In this document: one piece after another, positions 44,794 to 53,785 of the stretch
How positions within the stretch are numbered: the stretch's first letter is position 1
Layout of the letters: every line of letters starts with the position of its first letter
Assembly: GCF_002632825.1 (NCBI RefSeq)
Contig: NZ_NJAJ01000029.1
Span: 1-58,672, forward strand
Length of the DNA: 58,672 nucleotides
Direction: 5' to 3'
DNA from: Xenorhabdus stockiae
GTDB taxonomy: Bacteria > Pseudomonadota > Gammaproteobacteria > Enterobacterales > Enterobacteriaceae
Notes under the pieces: model-generated
What the model saw: the letters and a program-made list of their open reading frames with translations, nothing else
Told to the model about the DNA's origin: nothing
Database searches by the model: none
Program-made: the position numbers and the translations under genes

Positions 44794-44830
44794 AAGGGGT
44801 TGCATCAAAAGTGCGACCCCTTAGTTTTTT
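44794..44830 (+). terminator. Terminator right of attR
   Basis: AAGGGGTTGCA pairs with TGCGACCCCTT (one T-G wobble), followed by AGTTTTTTC. It could be the original ileX terminator displaced by integration, or a terminator at the end of the satellite. Confidence 0.8.
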
Positions 44831-44832
44831 CT

Positions 44833-44851
44833 AGGATACCCATAGGATACC
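44833..44851. repeat. Two AGGATACC direct repeats near attR
   Basis: AGGATACCCATAGGATACC: two 8-base repeats 11 bases apart, just outside the attR core and terminator. Their place resembles integrase arm sites and could mark the left end of the second element. Confidence 0.35.
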
Positions 44852-45047
44852 TTCTGGCAGTAGCGCGAGGTATAACCGATTAACACCGCTACGGTAATGA
44901 GCCGTTGTCGTATTCCTCTCTGTGACATTTATCACATCACTTGAAAATACGATGTTTGCCTGTCTTCTTCCCTAATCGCTACTTGAAATACAAAACACCA
45001 TGAGTTCTAAAAATGGCTAGATTTAACCCTCAAGAACTGATAAGTAA

Positions 45048-45311
45048 TTATTCCAGTGGCTTACTGCGAGCATGACGCTCAATTAACTGACCATAAGAAT
45101 CAAAATAGCGACTCGGCCAGATTTCTGAGGGATGTATTTCGAGATAGTTAGCAATGATCCATTCGCCCTTCGGCCACGGACGACTGAGAGTATTTGCTAG
45201 TGTAGATGAACTGAGGCCAGATTCACGAGAAACAGCGGCTAAGGTTGTACCACGTTTACGTAATGCAGCGATGATATCAGCTTGATGCCAGTCTTTTTTA
45301 ACATTGAACAT
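45048..45311 (-). CDS. Ner/Nlp-family helix-turn-helix regulator
   Basis: About 87 residues from MFNVKKDWHQADIIAALRKR. The longer reading to 45359 adds 16 codons without family similarity. The conserved SRESGLSSSTLANTLSRPWP and EIWPSRYFD segments are the hallmark of Nlp (SfsB) and of Mu Ner. Such proteins bind DNA as small repressors. It lies alone beside the junction of two mobile elements and upstream of a structured RNA region, so a role in mobile-element control is more likely than in sugar metabolism. Confidence 0.8.
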   Translation of the reverse strand: MFNVKKDWHQADIIAALRKRGTTLAAVSRESGLSSSTLANTLSRPWPKGEWIIANYLEIHPSEIWPSRYFDSYGQLIERHARSKPLE

Positions 45312-45359
45312 TCCTGCTACCCCTTCCATTAATTGAGAAAATTGATGGTGGCGATTCAA

Positions 45360-45759
45360 GCAAGGTCCGCATTACCGGGCTAAGATTCCGGTGAGGCCGA
45401 AGCCTCCCCTGCCTGAATCACCATTGAAAGGGTGAACGAGGCCACTGGTAGAAACATCCTACCAGTGTTCTTAGCTCAGGGATGCGAAGCCCTGACCTCT
45501 GGATTTTGCCAGTGGCGGGGCTACTTTAACTGATTGGTTTATCTGGTTCAATAAGCGAGTCAGTATAAACGCTTATCTTTTGCGTTATATCCTATAAAAG
45601 AATTTTAGGCGGTATCGTTGTTCTTTAAGGTGAAGGGTAAATCATCATGTCCTATTTGCATTATTTTGAGATTCATAAAGAACATAGTATATTAACCGAT
45701 TAATGCAATAAAAATAATGATAGTGGAATATTTCATTTGGAGATTATTTAGGTATTTTA
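45360..45759. other. Intergenic region holding the structured RNA
   Basis: 400 bases without a gene. The first 170 hold the hairpin-rich block described above. The rest is AT-rich and contains nothing I recognise beyond a possible bidirectional leader. Confidence 0.4.
45363..45535. ncRNA. Structured RNA region, possible C4-type antisense RNA
   Basis: A GC-rich block in AT-rich surroundings with consecutive stems: GAGGC/GCCTC around CGAA (TTCG on the other strand), TCACC/GGTGA, the perfect ACTGGTAG/CTACCAGT, and TCAGGG/CCCTGA. There is no reading frame. The pattern recalls C4 antisense RNAs of P1/P7/P4-related elements, which silence a phage antirepressor or leader. The strand cannot be decided. 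The identification is by memory of motif and is tentative. Confidence 0.45.
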
Positions 45760-46632
45760 TTACCATGTGATATCATGGTTCTCTCCTCCTTTTTTTGTGC
45801 TTTCCGCGTGAATTCTTTTAAATGCTTTATAGATAGCACTTTCTCTTTTTTTATCTATTCCATAGATGACTTGTATGTCTTTAGGTGTTTGCTCAAACAA
45901 AAAACTCTTTTCTGGAACCAGAGTAAACATATAATCCATAATAACAAAAGTATATTCTTCAATACTATTTTCACGAGGGGCTTTAAAAGGAAAAATAACG
46001 CCCCAAAATTCTTCAGTCATGACTTCCACATATATTTTAAAAGTTCTTAATATTACAATTTCCTCTTTTAAAAAAGATTTCATCTCTTCTATAATTTCAT
46101 TATTGAAATTACAACACTCTACTTTATCCCACGTGAAAGTACTTCTCCAAAAAATACTTATTATGAAATATAAAAGTTGCTTTTCTTCCTCTTTCTCTAG
46201 CACATGAGAGCGGTAAATAGTGTTTTTATCTAACGATTGATAATTTACTTTATGTATTAGATATGGAGGAATTCAAATTGCATTTGAATTATCTTCTTGA
46301 TATACTATTTTATACTTAAGGTGTGATATAATTACAAATCCCCACGTTAGCATTTGATCAAAGGCATTCTTAGCAAAGTAGCTTTCTCCATTCTTGGAAA
46401 GAATTCCTTCACAATTACTACATAATAGAAGTTTTTTTATTTGTTTCCCTACTGGATAATTATCCATTTTATTATCAACAATCATTATTTTTTTATCTTT
46501 ATCTTTATACTCATTCATTTTTTTATAGACAAATTTTGGAATGAAGTGACTTTCTTGTAGTTTGGCTTCTTTACAGCATAATGCACATTTAAATAAGATA
46601 TTATTTCCATTATTCACAATCATTTCTCCCAC
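45760..46632 (-). pseudogene. Zinc-finger/HNH-like protein split by an in-frame TGA
   Basis: Two frames in the same phase, 46632-46273 (119 codons) and 46203-45760, are separated only by TGA at 46275-46273 plus 23 open codons. Together they make one 290-codon gene. The N-terminus has CALCCKEAKLQESHFIPKFV and LLCSNCEGILSKNGESYF: two CxxC pairs and a SHFIPKF segment like HNH-related zinc proteins. The second half has LLYFIISIFWRS, also typical of that family. The stop lies between the two halves. It could be a nonsense mutation, a sequencing error or, less likely, read-through. It is located as 3' cargo beside the terminase. Confidence 0.65.
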
Positions 46633-46769
46633 ACTGATAATTAGAACAATAAATATATTTACTATATCAATTAGTTGATAACTATGAAATAAAGTGAAGC
46701 TTATAATTCTTTAACCAATTGATTTAATAACCTCTATTTTTGAAACAGAAATAAAAATCAATGAATTAA

Positions 46770-48427
46770 CTAAATCCCATCAAAGCCATCTAGTCGCCTT
46801 TGCTGTTCTTCGCTCAAGATAAACGCAAACTCTTCATGCTCTGCTTGCCATGTACCAAAACTCATCAGGAACGCAATAGCAGGATCGATTTTATTCGCTG
46901 ATTTCTTCTTATTCGGTTTGATATTGGCGTTTGCGTCTGTCTCCATCACGATATTGGACATCGCCCACGCCAGCACCGGATCGCCATTGTGACGAATGAT
47001 TTTGCGGTTAACGAACACCTCGGCTGATTTAGCGACGGAGCTAAAGCGCATATAAGTTTGCGGGAACGGCTCAACATCCAGCCCTGCACCCTGTAGCTGT
47101 GTGCGTAAGTGAGTGGCGTTCCATGTATCAAAGCCCACCAGCTTGATATTAAAGTGCTGGCTGTCTTTGAGGATATCATCACGGATACGATCATAATCAA
47201 TACAATCGCCTGTCGTGGTACGTATCCAGCCCATTTGTACCCATTGACGGTAGATTGCCCGATTCTTATTAGCAGGATTCTGTAACTGGGCTTCGGGCAG
47301 GTAATGGCGGGTCAGTAATAACAGTTCGTTATCCACGGGGAAGGTGTAACAGATGCTGGTGATATCGCCCGTTGAGGATAAATCCAATCCCGCGTAACAC
47401 TCCAGCCCTTTCAGGTCGCTTTCGTTATACTCCATCTGGCAGGCTTTCCACGCCCCATCCCCCATCCACGGTGTTTCGCCCTGACACCAGATATTAAAAC
47501 GTTTGGTTAGCATCTCTGTCCATTGTGAGGGAATGCCCCGCGCTTTCTGGATGGTGTCATGCAAAGCGGTGCTGTCCACGGAGATATTCAGATTAGGATT
47601 GGCCTTTATCCAAAGGGCTTCATCATCAATCTCATGCTCGTCGTCCAGCTCGTAAATCAGGGCAAACAGGGATTCGTTCTGCTCCTCGCCATCCAATATC
47701 TGACAGCAATAATCATAGTGCTGTTTACAGGCTGAGATCACGTTACTGCCCGCCGTGGTGATGGCAAACAGGATACCTTCGGGACGTGCTCCCATTCCCA
47801 GTTCAAGGGCAGAATACACCGCGTTATCTGGGTGCAAATGATATTCATCGACAATTGCCAGACTGGGGTTAGTCCCTTCAATCGTGGCGGCTTTGGCTGC
47901 CAGCGGTTTTAACAGGCTATTGCTCTTAGCATAAGTGACTTTGTGCTGCTGAATCGCTACTCGTTTCTTGAGTGGTTTGGATAATAGGCACATCTGGCGG
48001 GCATCATCAAACACAATACGTGCCTGATCCCGACTCACGGCGGCGGTGTAAATATCCTGCTGCCCGTTCTCCATCACCAGAAACCAGTTAGCCAGTATCG
48101 AACAGTAGACTTTGCATTTTTGCGTGGCACCTGAATATAAGCACTGCGGTATTTTCGTCGTCCGGTTGCCTTCACTTTGAAGCCGAACAGATTGGCAAAG
48201 GTGAACTGCTGCCACGGCTCCAGCATAATCGGTTTACCCCGCAAATGGCCTTTGACGTGCGGACAGTAACGGGAAAAGGCAATAAACCGCGCTACAACCT
48301 CCGTATCAAACATATAAAGCGGGTTATTCAGGTCGTTAAAGTAGCGTTTCACCGCCTGTTTTACCCGCTTACAGGCCGGAATTATGCCGTTTTCGATATC
48401 AAAAGCGTACTGTTCCCATGCGTTCAT
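46770..48427 (-). pseudogene. terL: Terminase large subunit, frameshifted (HK97 type)
   Basis: The N-terminal frame (48427 to about 48100) runs to YIQVPRKNAKSTV, the Walker A region, then loses sense (RYWLTGFW stop). The next frame resumes with ILANWFLVMENGQQDIYTAA and continues with the expected AIVDEYHLH (Walker B), GLDLSSTGD and GFDTWNATHL (nuclease) to 46770. Restoring one base between 48100 and 48101 gives a continuous protein of 552 residues. The deletion falls just after the P-loop, so neither part can act alone. It pairs with the small subunit upstream (4-base overlap). Confidence 0.85.
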
Positions 48428-48777
48428 AGTCGGTCTAGCTCGTCCTCTTCCTCAATTTCTACCGGATTTTTGCGCCGTGATACGGGGTCAAAACCCAGTA
48501 ATGAAGACATTTTTATCATGATTTTTTCAGCGTCGGCTTTGGCACTCAATGAGGGATTACGGCTTTCACTGCCCTGACTATTCACAATGCTAAAGCCCCT
48601 GATATCAAGATCTGCTACGGCTTTTCGGTAAATGGCATAGTTGACGCAATACAGCTCTAAGTTGTTCCAATCGGCGGCGTTTAGGTCTTCCCGCTCGTTT
48701 AAGATTTTGCTTTTGGCCTTCCATTGACTAGCGGCAATATCATTTAAATAAGTAGGCGGTTTGGGCGCTCTTGCCAT
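48424..48777 (-). CDS. terS: Terminase small subunit (P27 family)
   Basis: About 117 residues from MARAPKPPTYLNDIAASQWK at 48777; the upstream codons to 48825 are unlikely. ADWNNLELYCVNYAIYRKA and SLLGFDPVSRRK are family hallmarks of P27-type small terminases, which bind the packaging site. It is coupled to the large subunit by a 4-base overlap. Confidence 0.85.
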   Translation of the reverse strand: MARAPKPPTYLNDIAASQWKAKSKILNEREDLNAADWNNLELYCVNYAIYRKAVADLDIRGFSIVNSQGSESRNPSLSAKADAEKIMIKMSSLLGFDPVSRRKNPVEIEEEDELDRL

Positions 48778-48895
48778 AATGTTCTCTGTTCCTTGTGATT
48801 TATTTTCAAAAAAATTGCCGGGCATAAAAATTGAAGGAGGGGGCGGTTCCGTTCAGAGGGATGTTTGTCATTTTTGATACCCCTACCCCGTTATT

Positions 48896-49321
48896 TCAGT
48901 TTGTTATTATTCCGAAGTTAACCAACCGTGCCGCTTCTGCTTCCTGTTCCTGATAGCTTCCCTGTTTGCGCTTGGCTTTGGTGATGGGGTCTGTCTGGAC
49001 GGTCTTACGGTTGTGGCAGACATGGCATAGTGCTTGATGATTAGATGCAGGCCAAAACAGCATATCTGCATCACCCTGTATCGGGATGATGTGATCCACA
49101 ATGGTTGCAGGTGTGTAGCAGCCTTGCTGTAAGCAGTGAACACAGAGCGGGTTAGCTTTCAGGTATTGCAGCCGGTAGCGTCCCCATCGGTTACTGTAGC
49201 CACGTTCGGTGCGTGTGCCCCGCTGCCTGTTCTGTTCCCGCCGATGCTGAGCACAGCGACCGGACTTTACCCGTTGCTTACAACTGGGATAACTACAACA
49301 CTTTAATGGTTGCCACGGCAT
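48896..49321 (-). CDS. HNH endonuclease (HK97 gp74-like)
   Basis: 141 residues: a Cys-rich start (CCSYPSCKQRVKSGRCAQH), then GYSNRWGRYRLQYLKANPLC, VDHIIPIQGD and SNHQALCHVCHNRKT, giving the His-Asn-His metal finger. HNH nucleases beside HK97-type terminases are needed for packaging by the terminase complex. Its start overlaps the connector gene by one base. Confidence 0.9.
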   Translation of the reverse strand: MPWQPLKCCSYPSCKQRVKSGRCAQHRREQNRQRGTRTERGYSNRWGRYRLQYLKANPLCVHCLQQGCYTPATIVDHIIPIQGDADMLFWPASNHQALCHVCHNRKTVQTDPITKAKRKQGSYQEQEAEAARLVNFGIITN

Positions 49322-49623
49322 CAGTAGATCCCCACATCACGATAGACAGACCACAGTGATTTGATGGTGAAAGGCACTTCTTTTAGCTCAACATCGGTTG
49401 CCATTTCCCGATTTTCATACAACAAACCAATATAAAGCAGACAACCGATTTTGATTGCTGGCGTGAAAACCAATTCCTTATCAAAGCGTTTACCGATATG
49501 TTGCTGGCAGACTTCCAACGCAGCGGCGGCATAACCCGTTAATAAGCTATCATCAAGGGTGTAATCTTCCTCCAGCCGACAATGCTGTTTGATTTCACTC
49601 AGGGGAATTTCAATCCGGCTCAT
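49321..49623 (-). CDS. Head-tail connector protein (gp6-like)
   Basis: About 100 residues from MSRIEIPLSEIKQHCRLEED at 49623, where ATGA overlaps the stop of the gene before. The helical YAAAALEVCQQHIGKRF and GLLYENREMATD are typical of HK97 gp6-type adaptors, which form a ring under the portal. In a satellite such connectors would make its head fit helper tails. Confidence 0.8.
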   Translation of the reverse strand: MSRIEIPLSEIKQHCRLEEDYTLDDSLLTGYAAAALEVCQQHIGKRFDKELVFTPAIKIGCLLYIGLLYENREMATDVELKEVPFTIKSLWSVYRDVGIY

Positions 49624-49955
49624 CGGAATATCCCTCCCTTGCAAAGCAATTCTAGGCGGGTGTATTTCGCATCGGGGATGACCGCCATAATGCTAAAAGC
49701 GGTGCCCGTCGTGTTCGCGCCGTGAAAGGTAATGCTGTTCGCTGTGGTCACATCAGCACGATAACGCAGCCAGATACGCACGGTGGCTTCTGAAAACACG
49801 GCGCCGGAGGCCACCAGCTCCCGCCCGCTAATCGCTTTGACTTCTGCCCAGACCGTGGCTAAATCTACCCAGTTGTTGAGCACTTCACCAAATTTACCCC
49901 GACTTGCTTCATTTTTTCGGATCGTCACCCGATGCCGCAATCTACCTGCTCTCAT
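49620..49955 (-). CDS. Head-tail joining protein (gp16/stopper-like)
   Basis: 111 residues from MRAGRLRHRVTIRKNEASRG at 49955. This start overlaps the portal stop as TAATG, and the longer frame is not needed. DLATVWAEVKAISGREL and EATVRIWLRYRADVT mark the SPP1 gp16/HK97 stopper family. It closes the filled head before tail attachment. Confidence 0.8.
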   Translation of the reverse strand: MRAGRLRHRVTIRKNEASRGKFGEVLNNWVDLATVWAEVKAISGRELVASGAVFSEATVRIWLRYRADVTTANSITFHGANTTGTAFSIMAVIPDAKYTRLELLCKGGIFR

Positions 49956-51175
49956 TATTTGGCCTCCTGTTGTTGTTTGATTTCTACGGTTTGTTTCCAT
50001 GCCTGACTGAATTCATCGCCACCAGTACGGGGAGATAATCCCTCGCGCTCACGGGCTTCATTCGGACACATCACACCGGATTTAATCGCAGTTTCATAAC
50101 TCTGAAAACGTTCTTTCGGATTGGCGCGAAGCAGATCGGCTGTGTCAAATTCGACTTGGTAGCGAATGCCTCGTTTTGGTGAGTTCATCAGCAAGGCGGA
50201 TTTGATTTGTTGCTCAAAATTGGCAAGCCACGGACGCATGGTGATTGTCAGAAAAGCGCGTGACGCTTCGCTAAAGTTACTGTAGGTACTGTTCGAATAT
50301 TCTTGCAGAAATATCGGACTGACATTGAACATACGGGCGATATCTTCAATAGTGAAACGGCGGGAGGCCAGCCACTCCGCATCTTGGTTATTCATGCCTA
50401 ATTGCTGGTATTCCATTCCGCCCTCAAGAATGGGCGTTTTGCCTGCATTGCGAGCACCTTTATAGCGTTCTAGGGCTTCCAGTGCCTTATTACCCTTGAT
50501 GCCATCCAGCCAGTCAGCGGCTTTAATCACGCCCGCCGCCATCATACCCTCTTTCATAATGCTGGCTCCGTGGCGCTGTTGCGCCAACCCCAAACCCAGC
50601 GTTTCCCGGCAAATCGTGACAGGCGAGCGCCCCAAAAAGCCATCTTCGGTGGCATAACGCAAATGCAACACTTCTTCCTGTAGATAGGTTTTGACCTTGC
50701 CGCTATAGGGTTCGGTAATGGTATAAGCAAAGCGGTGATCCGATAATCGCTGTGGGACAACCGCTGACGGCGGGTAAGGGTGTAATGATTGTGGCTGTCC
50801 GTCTTTTCCCCAGACGATGACCGCATATGCATTGCCATTTAACAAGCAATGACGCATCAGGGTTCGCTTAAACTGAAACGGGGTCTGGCAGTCGTTCGGG
50901 TATTCATTAAGCAAATAATCAACCGGATGATCACTTAACCACTCACGGGACTCTGTGCCGTGACTATTTTTCACTCGATAGAGATAACAGGGCATGGTGG
51001 CGACCGCTTCACTAATCACTGTGACGGCATTCATCACGGCAGGTAAACCCTCGGCGGTCGAGGGGGAAACATGCTCGCCGGATTTGGTATTAGGTATGCC
51101 TGCCAGAGAAAAAAATTCATCTATCGTCATACTGCGCCGTTCTGGTGCATTTCGCTTAAAAGGCCACATCATCAC
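49955..51175 (-). CDS. Portal protein (HK97 gp3-like)
   Basis: 406 residues: LPAVMNAVTVISEAVATMPC, HPYPPSAVVPQRLSDHRFAY, FTIEDIARMFNVSPIFLQEY and NEAREREGLSPRTGGDEF are classical HK97-family portal segments. It lies between protease and connectors, overlapping both. It is distinct from the P2-type portal at 35355, showing that this is an independent head module. Confidence 0.92.
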   Translation of the reverse strand: MMMWPFKRNAPERRSMTIDEFFSLAGIPNTKSGEHVSPSTAEGLPAVMNAVTVISEAVATMPCYLYRVKNSHGTESREWLSDHPVDYLLNEYPNDCQTPFQFKRTLMRHCLLNGNAYAVIVWGKDGQPQSLHPYPPSAVVPQRLSDHRFAYTITEPYSGKVKTYLQEEVLHLRYATEDGFLGRSPVTICRETLGLGLAQQRHGASIMKEGMMAAGVIKAADWLDGIKGNKALEALERYKGARNAGKTPILEGGMEYQQLGMNNQDAEWLASRRFTIEDIARMFNVSPIFLQEYSNSTYSNFSEASRAFLTITMRPWLANFEQQIKSALLMNSPKRGIRYQVEFDTADLLRANPKERFQSYETAIKSGVMCPNEAREREGLSPRTGGDEFSQAWKQTVEIKQQQEAK

Positions 51176-51720
51176 ACCTCAGACAATTGCAGCCAGTAGT
51201 GACACAAATCAGCATCATAGAGCTTAATCGCATTCAGTGAACGTTTTGCAATCTCAACACCACTTTCAGGATAGGCGGGTAAACTGGTAACAGTAATTTC
51301 TCGTAACTCGGCTTCTAAAACAGTTCTGACATACGGTGTTTGGCTGGTATCCCACTGATCTTTAAAGGCACGAAAACCAAAGGACATACCGGAAATATCA
51401 CCCCGTTCAACCAACGCCAGTACATCGCGCCCCAATTGCGTATCCGGTAGGGTTAGTTCGAAACGTAATCCGCTGGCATCCTCACTCAATTGCAATGTGC
51501 CGGATGTGGTACGGCCTAACAGGTTCATATGATCATGCTCATAAAGTGCCCTGACATCAGCACTTGCCGCTAGACTGGCGCTAAAGGCATTCGGGGCGAA
51601 CTGTTCGACAAACTCATCCCACAAGACTTGTGATCGGCTGTTCCACTTAATCACATAGCCTGTCAGTTTCTTATCACTGGCAGATAACGAGGCAGTACGG
51701 ATTTCAAAATCATTCATCAT
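51172..51720 (-). CDS. Prohead maturation protease (HK97 gp4-like)
   Basis: 182 residues of the U35/S78 protease family. The catalytic His is in ALYEHDHMNLLGRTTSGTL and the nucleophile Ser in RGDISGMSFGFRAF. It cuts the capsid delta domain and itself during head maturation. It overlaps the portal gene by 4 bases and follows the capsid gene after 18 bases. Confidence 0.9.
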   Translation of the reverse strand: MMNDFEIRTASLSASDKKLTGYVIKWNSRSQVLWDEFVEQFAPNAFSASLAASADVRALYEHDHMNLLGRTTSGTLQLSEDASGLRFELTLPDTQLGRDVLALVERGDISGMSFGFRAFKDQWDTSQTPYVRTVLEAELREITVTSLPAYPESGVEIAKRSLNAIKLYDADLCHYWLQLSEV

Positions 51721-51738
51721 CGATAAACTCCAATATTA

Positions 51739-52884
51739 TCAATAGGCTTTGATTTCCAGCACCTTGATTGCGTTGGAGTCCACCAGCCCACCGCCCAGAT
51801 ATTTATCGGTATGTACCTTATAAAATCCCGGCTCGGTGATATTGTCAGGACGGGTGCGAATGCCCGTTTGATGGTCAACGATGAAGTAACCGCGTTTGAA
51901 GTCACCTAGCGCAATGATGTTATCCGGCATAAATTCGAGATAGTAGACAGGCAAACCCAGCAATATATCAGGATCACCCGCTTGTAGACGTTCGCGCCAG
52001 ATGTAATCCCCGTTGCCATTTTTCAGCTTCTGTACGTTGGCGGCTGTTGTCGAATTCATCACCCATACGGCGTTTTTGCGGTATTTGTTTTTGAGTAAGA
52101 ATTTCAGGTCAATCAGGCTATCGGCTTCAAGGCTAGTTGCTTCCAGCTTTTGTAGTGTACCGAACGCACGTACCTTGTCAGTTTGGGTATCACGGGGATA
52201 AGACAGAAAGCCTTTTGCTTTCTTGCTGCCGTCACCACTCACAAGATCGGTTTCTTCGGTATCAACAAAGGTGTCAGCGATTTCTGAGGTTAACCAGCCC
52301 AGAATATCGACATCGCTAAAATCGATGATTTCTTGGGTAGTCTTAGGATAGGCATAGATAGGAAACAGCTTGATGCTGACTTCTTCCATTTTGGGTGTAG
52401 AAGTCTCACTACGTGCTTTGCCTTCTTCCCCATGTACCACGGCTGCGCCACCAATTGAAACAAGCTGTTTATACTCATTGCTGCGTGTGGTTTTAATCGT
52501 ACAGATTCGACGCATGACCGACTCATCAGCCAGTTGCTGCATAATTTGTTTGTTTAGCTCAGGGATAACAGTATAGCCGCCATCTGAGGGAATGCTTGTA
52601 GACAAGGAACGGGCTTCGCCAGTCAGAATATAGTGGCGCAGCTCGTCATTGCTGAGTGTTTTATTGGTCGGCTGAATCTTTGCCTGATTACGTTCTTCAT
52701 CAGATAAAGACTCATAACGGGCAATTTCCGTATTCAGGTTATCGGACTGGCTGCGCAGCTCGTCGAACTGTTTGGCTTCATCGGTAGACAGTGAGCGTTT
52801 TTCATTTTCGGCTTGAGTAAGCAACGAACGCATTTGTTGGGTTAAATCGGCTTTTTGTTGGCGTAATTCGAGTAATTTTTTCAT
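51739..52884 (-). CDS. Major capsid protein (HK97 gp5-like)
   Basis: About 381 residues from MKKLLELRQQKADLTQQMRS at 52884. The N-terminal ~100 residues form the coiled delta/scaffold domain. SIPSDGGYTVIPELNKQIMQ follows, then the HK97-fold body with KFLLKNKYRKNAVWVMNSTT and IALGDFKRGYFIVDHQTG. It is the largest structural gene of the satellite, read away from the cargo block. Confidence 0.93.
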   Translation of the reverse strand: MKKLLELRQQKADLTQQMRSLLTQAENEKRSLSTDEAKQFDELRSQSDNLNTEIARYESLSDEERNQAKIQPTNKTLSNDELRHYILTGEARSLSTSIPSDGGYTVIPELNKQIMQQLADESVMRRICTIKTTRSNEYKQLVSIGGAAVVHGEEGKARSETSTPKMEEVSIKLFPIYAYPKTTQEIIDFSDVDILGWLTSEIADTFVDTEETDLVSGDGSKKAKGFLSYPRDTQTDKVRAFGTLQKLEATSLEADSLIDLKFLLKNKYRKNAVWVMNSTTAANVQKLKNGNGDYIWRERLQAGDPDILLGLPVYYLEFMPDNIIALGDFKRGYFIVDHQTGIRTRPDNITEPGFYKVHTDKYLGGGLVDSNAIKVLEIKAY

Positions 52885-53050
52885 AATGTTTTTATATATC
52901 AATTTGTTTTCAATTAAATATATTTAACAGCATGAAAATTAATAATAAAGTTATTTAATTATGCTAAATGATTACACAAAGTAGATGAGAGTATTTTTAA
53001 TATAAATTTGTAATGAATGGCGATACAAGCCGCCACTCTAATAATAAAAA

Positions 53051-53428
53051 TCATTCCTTTACTTTTATAGTGTAGGTTTTATTAAATCCTGAGGGGTTTT
53101 TAAACATATGCCCATAAGTGGCACCAGATATTTTGATGATTACTTCTCCAGCATATATCGGAGTTCCTTGTATTTTTATGCGGCTATAATCTTTTGCTGT
53201 TACTGGTAATACAGGAACATCATAATCACTGGGACTCCATGTTAGACCTGAGTTTGAAGGCGTTATTTCTGCGAAAAACCCCATAGCCCCCGGTGTTCTT
53301 ATTAATTCATTATATGGAACACCTATCCGAGCATCTTTTAACGAATTTCCATCAGGATAAATATTGACATCTTGACTTGCACAAGCAGAAACAAGAAAAA
53401 ACAGAATGATAAATAAAATTTTCTTCAT
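53051..53428 (-). CDS. Small lipoprotein of the Hcp cargo block
   Basis: 125 residues. A hydrophobic start with the lipobox LVSAC at residues 12-16 predicts a lipoprotein of about 109 mature residues. The body is beta-rich, with ARIGVPYNELI, YSRIKIQGTPIYAGEVIIKI and NKTYTIKVKE, resembling a small immunoglobulin-like (He_PIG type) domain. Similar lipoproteins occur, as I recall, near hcp genes in other Enterobacterales; an immunity or accessory role is possible but unproven. It is AT-rich and lies alone, upstream of the capsid operon. Confidence 0.5.
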   Translation of the reverse strand: MKKILFIILFFLVSACASQDVNIYPDGNSLKDARIGVPYNELIRTPGAMGFFAEITPSNSGLTWSPSDYDVPVLPVTAKDYSRIKIQGTPIYAGEVIIKISGATYGHMFKNPSGFNKTYTIKVKE

Positions 53429-53785
53429 ATTATTTTATTGATTTTAAAATCACCAGAATAATTAACTTTAGAGTTAATAAGGTAAGTGTTTTTGATGAAG
53501 TTTAGTTTGAGTAATTTCATTAGTGATATAGTTTTAAATTGGTATTTCTTTCAAAAAAACAAATCTAACCATTTCTGCTTTATATAAAGCATATGCCATT
53601 CCTAAAAAGTGAGATTAGGATTTACTAATCTAGTATGTAATTATATCATTATATTTTACAGGAATATGTTACTTAGTGTGAAACTATAATAGCTGATTTC
53701 TGTTAGAACTGTTCCGCTAATTATTTTGTTTAGTGCCATACTTTATAAAATTTATGGCACATTTAACTAAATTACAGGAGTTCCT
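53429..53785. other. AT-rich divergent spacer
   Basis: 357 bases between the leftward lipoprotein gene and the rightward Hcp-associated gene. No coding frame or stable hairpin is evident. It should hold both promoters. The downstream gene has an ACAGGAG ribosome-binding site five bases before its ATG. Confidence 0.4.

Larger units (their letters stand above)
44587..45047. other. Right prophage arm, attR and junction to the next element
   Basis: No coding frame. In order it holds TGGCG-type arm sites (44624-44655), the attR core (44740-44787), a terminator (44794-44830), two AGGATACC repeats (44833-44851), and about 200 bases where I see nothing further. Confidence 0.6.

Noticed and set aside
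45048..45311. Nlp/Ner gene as a core chromosomal sfsB
   Set aside because: In E. coli sfsB lies near murA, not ileX. The neighbours here are mobile elements, so a mobile-element regulator is more likely, though not proven.
46270..46280. Selenocysteine or programmed stop read-through at the TGA
   Set aside because: I see no SECIS-like hairpin right after the TGA, and the base context (TGA followed by A) is not a known leaky context.
45760..46632. Two independent small genes
   Set aside because: Both frames are in the same phase with only one stop between, and each looks like half of the same protein type, so one broken gene is the simpler reading.
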